Positions 59,861-64,000 of a stretch of 64,000 bases of DNA are shown piece after piece. Location of the stretch: assembly GCF_000956545.1 (NCBI RefSeq), contig NZ_JYIT01000083.1, positions 124,001 through 188,000 of the forward strand, given 5' to 3'. The notes beneath the pieces were generated by a model. The model saw only the letters and a list, made by a program, of their open reading frames with translations, ran no database searches and was not told the origin of the DNA. The first letter of the stretch is position 1, and every line of letters starts with the position of its first letter. This DNA comes from Microbacterium azadirachtae (GTDB lineage: Bacteria > Actinomycetota > Actinomycetes > Actinomycetales > Microbacteriaceae). Made by a program: the position numbers and the translations under genes.

Positions 59861-62029
59861 TCAGCGCTCGCCGCGGGACAGCTTCGACGGCCACCACACC
59901 GTGCGGCCCACGTCGTGCACGAGCGCGGGGACGAGCAGCGACCGCACCACGAAGGTGTCCAGCAGCACCCCGAAGGCGACGATGAACGCGAGCTGGGCGA
60001 GGAACAGGATCGGGATCACCGCGAGGGCCGCGAACGTCGTCGCGAGGACGAGGCCGGCGGAGGTGATCACGCCGCCCGTGATCGCGAGCCCTCGACGCAC
60101 GCCCTCCCTGGTCCCGTGCCGGCGGGACTCCTCCCGCACCCGCGTCATCAGGAAGATGTTGTAGTCGATCCCGAGCGCCACGAGGAAGACGAAGCCGTAC
60201 AGGGGCACCGCCGGATCCGCCCCCGGGAAGCGGAAGACGCCGTGGAACACGAGCGCCGAGACCCCCATGGCGGTGCCGAACGACAGCACGGTCGTCGCGA
60301 TCAGCAACAGGGGTGCGACGATCGCGCGCAGCAGCATCATCAGGATCAGGAGGATCACCAGGAGGATCACCGGGATGATCAGCGCACGGTCGTGCACCGA
60401 GGCGTCGTCGGTGTCGACCGCGGTGGCGGTGACGCCACCCACCACAGCCCCGCTGCCGTGCACCGCGGAGCGGATCCGGCGCACCGTGTCCTCGGCGGCC
60501 GCCGAGTCCGCGGCGGCGGTGAGCGTGCCCTGCAGCATCACGTCGCCGTCGACCACGGTCGGCTCCGGTGCGGGGCTGCCGGGACGTCCGACGGGCTGCA
60601 CGCCCTCGGCGGTGACCGGCGCGGTGCCGCTCGGAGAGTCCTTCGCGGTCACGGAGACGCCGTCGATACCCGAGTCGGCCAGCAGGACGTCGGCGACATC
60701 CTGCAGCGCGGCCTTCGGGGCGACCACCTGTGCGGGGCTGCCGGATCCTCCCGGGAAATGCTCGCCCAGGACCTTCTGACCGTCTCTCGCCTGCGAGGAG
60801 CCGAGCACGAGGTCGGACTGCGGCACTCCGGAGGCGTCGAGTTGCAGCACCCCGAGCGTGCCGACGGCGAGCACGAGCGTGGTGGCGATCCAGATCACGC
60901 GCGAGCGCCGGCGGATGAGGTCGGCCAGGCGCGCCCAGACCCCGGCGGTCGGCATGCCGCCTTCCGCGGCGACGGCCTCGGGGTCGAAACGCGGCCGTCG
61001 CGGCCAGAACGCGGCTCGGCCGAACGCCATGAGCAGCGCGGGCAGAAGGGTGAGTGCGGAGAGCATCGCGAACACGATCCCGATCGCCGCGACCGGGCCG
61101 AGCGCGCTGTTGGACTTGAGATCGCTCAGCAGCAGGCAGAGCAGACCCGCGATCACCGTGCCGCCCGAGGCGACGATCGGCTCGAACGAGCCCTTCCATG
61201 CGGAGAGCACCGCTTTCGCGCGGTCCTGCTCGACGCGCAGCGACTCCCGGAACCGCGAGACGAAAAGCAGCGCATAGTCGGTCGCCGCGCCGATCACGAG
61301 GATGAACAGGATCCCCTGGGTCTGCCCGCTCAGCAGCAGCACGCCCCATTTCGCCAGCCACCACACCAGCAGCAGAGCCGTGCACAGCGCGAACAGGCTC
61401 GTCGCCAGCACGACGACGGGCAGCAGCAGAGAGCGGTAGACGAGCACGAGGATCACGAGGACGGCGGCGAGGGCCACGCCGAGCAGGATCCCGTCGATGC
61501 CCGCGAAGCCGGCGACGAGGTCGGCGCTGAAGCCGGCAGGCCCGGTCACGTATACCCTCACCCCTGCGGGCGCCGCATCCTCCAGGTGCGCGCGGATCTC
61601 CGTGACCACGTCGCCGAGGTCCGCTCCGGAGCGGATCGGGATGAACGCCTGGAGCGCCTTCCCGTCCTCCGAGGCGAGGGCGGGTGAGACGTCGTCGCCC
61701 ACGCCGGCGAGGTCCGGCGTGGCGGCGACCGCGTCCGAGAGCGTGGAGCGCTGGGAGTCCGTGAGCTTCTCGTCCGACACTGCGACGACGATCGCCGGGA
61801 TCTCGTCGGATCCGGCGAAGCGGGTCTGCAGCTCCTGCACGCGCGCCGAGTCGGAGGAGGAGGGCAGGTACGCCGTGCGGTCGTTGGAGGAGACCTCGTC
61901 GACCTTGCCGAACAGCGGGCCCCCGAACGATGCGGCGGCCAGCCAGCCGAGGATGATCAGCGCAGGCAGCAGGATGCGCAGCGCGCGACGCGGCCCGCGA
62001 GGCCGGGCGGGGTTCTGAGGGGCGGTCAT
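59861..62029 (-). CDS. MMPL/RND family exporter
   Basis: 722 residues from ATG 62029, preceded by AAGGAT. One N-terminal helix, a large extracytoplasmic loop (about 40-170), five or six helices, a second loop (about 370-510) and five or six more helices: the MMPL duplication. Motifs include YRSLLLPVVVLATSLFAL, GAATDYALLFVSRFRE and, in the second half, LGIDYNIFLMTRVREESRRHG. It is proton-driven export of a lipid or drug. It is divergent from a MarR gene, the likely repressor. Confidence 0.92.
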   Translation of the reverse strand: MTAPQNPARPRGPRRALRILLPALIILGWLAAASFGGPLFGKVDEVSSNDRTAYLPSSSDSARVQELQTRFAGSDEIPAIVVAVSDEKLTDSQRSTLSDAVAATPDLAGVGDDVSPALASEDGKALQAFIPIRSGADLGDVVTEIRAHLEDAAPAGVRVYVTGPAGFSADLVAGFAGIDGILLGVALAAVLVILVLVYRSLLLPVVVLATSLFALCTALLLVWWLAKWGVLLLSGQTQGILFILVIGAATDYALLFVSRFRESLRVEQDRAKAVLSAWKGSFEPIVASGGTVIAGLLCLLLSDLKSNSALGPVAAIGIVFAMLSALTLLPALLMAFGRAAFWPRRPRFDPEAVAAEGGMPTAGVWARLADLIRRRSRVIWIATTLVLAVGTLGVLQLDASGVPQSDLVLGSSQARDGQKVLGEHFPGGSGSPAQVVAPKAALQDVADVLLADSGIDGVSVTAKDSPSGTAPVTAEGVQPVGRPGSPAPEPTVVDGDVMLQGTLTAAADSAAAEDTVRRIRSAVHGSGAVVGGVTATAVDTDDASVHDRALIIPVILLVILLILMMLLRAIVAPLLLIATTVLSFGTAMGVSALVFHGVFRFPGADPAVPLYGFVFLVALGIDYNIFLMTRVREESRRHGTREGVRRGLAITGGVITSAGLVLATTFAALAVIPILFLAQLAFIVAFGVLLDTFVVRSLLVPALVHDVGRTVWWPSKLSRGER

Positions 62030-62059
62030 CGGGATCCTTCCGTCTCCAGCAGGATAGGC

Positions 62060-62123
62060 AGATTTAGCTAGCTGGGCAAGTAATAACCCAAGTGTCAAAG
62101 ATAGCCCGGTGTACCATGGCGTC
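62060..62123. promoter_or_regulatory. AT-rich divergent promoter/operator of the MMPL and MarR genes
   Basis: This short region is clearly richer in A+T than its surroundings. It holds the palindrome AGCTAGCT (about 62067-62074), the dyad TGGG-N10-CCCA (about 62076-62093) and a CAAGTAA/CCAAGTG direct repeat. TACCAT (62112-62117) is at -12 to -7 of the MarR start. A MarR operator is likely here; exact boundaries are uncertain. Confidence 0.5.
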
Positions 62124-62771
62124 ATGGTGGATGGTCGCGCGGGCGCAGACGAAGCGCCTGCAGCGACCCCTGCCGGACCGCCCGCGTCCGAGGGGGCGGC
62201 GGCGGGAGCCGTCTACGACATCGAGGCGAGCGACCCCACGGGGATACTGCTCGACCGCGGCGGCGTCGACGCAGAGTCCCTCCGCCAGATCACCCGGATC
62301 ATGACGGCCCTCGCGGAGCTGCGCGATGCCGAGCAGCGTGTCGCCGAGGCGTCACGGCGATACATGCGCCTCAACGAGACGGACATGCGGGCCCTGCACT
62401 ACCTCATCGTCTGCGCGAACACCGATGCGGTCGCGACACCCGGCGGAATCGCGCAGCACCTCGGCATCTCGACGGCCTCGACCACGAAGCTGCTCGACAG
62501 GCTGGAGAGCGGCGGCCACGTGGTGCGCTCCGCGCATCCGTCGGATCGGCGGGCGTTGGCGATCTCGATCACGCCCGAGACGAAGGCGGCGGCCATGGAG
62601 ACGGTCGGCCGCCAGCAGGCGCGTCGTTTCCATGCGGCCGCCCGCCTCAGCGAAGCGGAACGGGAGGTCGTCATCCGGTTCCTGCGCGACATGACCCAGG
62701 AGCTCGCGCTCGACGGGGTCGATTGGGCGGACGGGGCACACGAAGAGCGCCGGGCGCACGAAGAGCGCTGA
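62124..62771 (+). CDS. MarR family transcriptional regulator
   Basis: 215 residues from ATG 62124. A long hydrophilic Ala/Pro-rich N-terminus (about 1-50) is unusual for MarR proteins. The winged HTH follows: IAQHLGISTASTTKLLDRLESGGHVVRSAHPSDRRALAISIT (about 113-155). The start fits a leaderless message (TACCAT at -12 to -7); GTG 62109 is an alternative. The tail ends in a repeated HEERRAHEER. It probably represses the divergent MMPL exporter and itself. Confidence 0.9.
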   Translation: MVDGRAGADEAPAATPAGPPASEGAAAGAVYDIEASDPTGILLDRGGVDAESLRQITRIMTALAELRDAEQRVAEASRRYMRLNETDMRALHYLIVCANTDAVATPGGIAQHLGISTASTTKLLDRLESGGHVVRSAHPSDRRALAISITPETKAAAMETVGRQQARRFHAAARLSEAEREVVIRFLRDMTQELALDGVDWADGAHEERRAHEER

Positions 62772-62808
62772 GCCCGAGCATCGCCCGTGCTCAGCGCTCG
62801 AAATCGGT

Positions 62809-63225
62809 TCAGGCCTGGCTCTGGCCCGCGGAGAACATCCAGTCGATGCCGAACCGGTCGGTGAGCATGCCGAACTGGTCGCCCCAGGGGGCGGGACCGA
62901 ACTCCTGCGTGACGGTCGCGCCGTCGGAGAGCTTGTCCCACGCCGCGCGGATCTCGGCCTCGTCGGTGCCGCTCAGCGACACCGAGACGCCCTGCGGCGC
63001 CTTGTACTCGTAGTGCGCGGGGGTGTCGGAGGCCATCAGCACGAGGCCGCCCGGGGTGGTCAGCATCGAGTGCATGACGAGCTTCTGCTCGGCCTCGTCC
63101 TCGACCATGCCCGGCATGTCGCCGAACGTCATCACCTGCAGGTCGCCGCCGAGGGCCTGCTGATAGAACTCCATCGCGGCGCGGGCGTCGCCGCGGAACG
63201 AGATGTACGGATTGAGGATGGTCAT
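62809..63225 (-). CDS. VOC family protein, PhnB-like
   Basis: 138 residues starting MTILNPYISFRGDARAAMEFYQQALGG, the PhnB/3-demethylubiquinone methyltransferase-like branch of the vicinal oxygen chelate fold. KAPQGVSVSLSGTDEAEI and WGDQFGMLTDRFGIDWMFS complete the domain. The metal ligands and substrate are uncertain. GGAGG precedes the ATG. Proteins of this kind are often stress-induced and of unknown reaction. Confidence 0.88.
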   Translation of the reverse strand: MTILNPYISFRGDARAAMEFYQQALGGDLQVMTFGDMPGMVEDEAEQKLVMHSMLTTPGGLVLMASDTPAHYEYKAPQGVSVSLSGTDEAEIRAAWDKLSDGATVTQEFGPAPWGDQFGMLTDRFGIDWMFSAGQSQA

Positions 63226-63315
63226 CGGTGTCCTCCGTGCTCGGATCGACGACGCCGCACCGGCGCCGCACTCAGTCTGCGGCCGCCCTCCGACATCGGC
63301 AAGGCGTGTCGTGAA

Positions 63316-63729
63316 TCAGCTGCCGGCTGCGTCGCGCGGCGGGTTGTGCATGATCTCGAGCCGGATCCCGTTGTCGTCCTCGATGAAGGAGGCGTAGTAG
63401 CGCGCGGTGAACCGCGGGTACTCCTTGGGAGCCCTCACCGCCGACCATCCGGCCTCGATCGCGACGGCGTGCACGCGGTCGACCTCGGCGCGCGAGTCGA
63501 CCGCGAATGCGAGGTGCTGCCATCCGACGAAGCCGTGCTCATGCGGCCCCTCCGCGTTCTCGCGTGCCGGGTAGAGCAGGATCTCGGGCTGGCCGTCCTG
63601 GCGCCAGTAGGCGTGATCGGGCGCGTCGTAGGCGCGCGTGTAGCCGAGCGCGCGCAGCACCGGGTCGAACTGCGCCGAAGCGCTCGGGACGTGGTCGACG
63701 CTGACGCCGAGGTGATCGAGAGAAGCCAT
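63316..63729 (-). CDS. VOC (glyoxalase/bleomycin resistance) family protein
   Basis: 137 residues: LDHLGVSVDHVPSASAQFDPVLRALGY at the start, HLAFAVDSRAEVDRVHAVA in the middle, and YYASFIEDDNGIRLEIMHNP at the end, with the metal-ligand His and Glu of the VOC fold. GATGCT is at -12 to -7. The next gene upstream is a close copy, so the pair is a tandem duplication. The substrate is unknown. Confidence 0.88.
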   Translation of the reverse strand: MASLDHLGVSVDHVPSASAQFDPVLRALGYTRAYDAPDHAYWRQDGQPEILLYPARENAEGPHEHGFVGWQHLAFAVDSRAEVDRVHAVAIEAGWSAVRAPKEYPRFTARYYASFIEDDNGIRLEIMHNPPRDAAGS

Positions 63730-63785
63730 GCCTCCAGCATCCCGGACGCTGCCGACATCGCCCGGCCGACCCGGCGGGGCGCGGC

Positions 63786-64000
63786 TCAGCCGGTGACGCC
63801 GTCCCGCGGAGGGTTGTGCACGAACTCGAGACGGATGCCGTTCTCGTCCTCGACGAAGGAGGCGTAGTACCGGTCGGAGAACCGGGTGAACACCTTCGGG
63901 GCGCGCACCGAGGTCCAGCCGGCGCCGAGCGCGATCGCGTGCAGGCGCTCCACCTCGGCGCGCGAGTCCAGCGCGAACGCCAGATGCTGCCAGCCGATCC
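63786..64000 (-). CDS. VOC family protein, tandem paralogue (5' end outside window)
   Basis: Only the C-terminal 70 or so codons are in the window. They read WQHLAFALDSRAEVERLHAI, then APKVFTRFSDRYYASFVEDE and NGIRLEFVHNPPRDGVTG, about 75% identical by eye to the end of the gene at 63316-63729. The start lies beyond position 64000. Confidence 0.85.
   Translation of the reverse strand, partial: IGWQHLAFALDSRAEVERLHAIALGAGWTSVRAPKVFTRFSDRYYASFVEDENGIRLEFVHNPPRDGVTG

Overview
The window is high-GC DNA (roughly 70% G+C by eye) with dense gene packing, GTG starts and ATGA/GTGA stop-start overlaps. It carries families typical of Actinobacteria: DUF222-HNH nucleases, ECF41 and ECF42 sigma factors, DUF6510, and a DosR/DosS pair with many universal stress proteins. 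A Microbacterium-like member of the Microbacteriaceae is my inference; no rRNA or other marker gene is present to prove it, and I saw no tRNA, CRISPR array, prophage or insertion sequence.

Layout. 1-4358: a partial hydrolase, a DJ-1/PfpI protein beside a GlxA-type regulator, and a Phd/YefM-type toxin-antitoxin pair behind an operator-bearing promoter. 4423-11441: an unknown protein, a P-loop kinase, a LacI repressor, and a tightly overlapped CUT2 sugar operon resembling fructose FrcBCA, with a monooxygenase-like protein and a PfkB kinase. 11421-16845: a Na+/H+ antiporter, an ECF42-type module (RibD-like reductase, YCII protein, sigma factor) and a DUF222-HNH gene. 17094-22969: a small molybdoenzyme and flavoreductase operon, a tautomerase/TetR pair with tandem operators, a GNAT-thioesterase fusion, and oxidoreductases.

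23025-34589 is the most distinctive part, a DosR-type hypoxia/dormancy island. It holds three single-domain universal stress proteins, one ORF joining a metallo-beta-lactamase/beta-CASP protein to an alcohol dehydrogenase, a DosS-like kinase divergent from DosR, a P1B ATPase overlapping phosphoketolase, and a pyridoxamine-oxidase-like protein. Five genes carry a DosR-like 14-bp box exactly 34 nt before the start codon. This centres the site at -41.5 if the start codon is also the transcription start. A tandem-domain stress protein, an APC permease and a PLP decarboxylase follow (34590-38590).

38670-56075: LysR and XRE regulators, a CPBP protease, a fatty acid desaturase, an alcohol dehydrogenase, an ammonium transporter without a PII gene, an exonuclease-family protein, and an ATPase. 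Next comes an ECF41/carboxymuconolactone-decarboxylase operon bracketed by two copies of an ~82-bp palindromic element. It is followed by an alkyltransferase, a second DUF222-HNH gene with an SOS-box-like promoter, and a citrate symporter with its two-component system. 56144-64000: SDR, M20 peptidase, MFS and MMPL exporters, a MarR regulator and three VOC proteins, the last cut by the window edge.

Across the window many start codons without a Shine-Dalgarno sequence are preceded at exactly -12 to -7 by a -10-like hexamer (xAxxxT). This suggests widespread leaderless transcription and was used here to choose starts.
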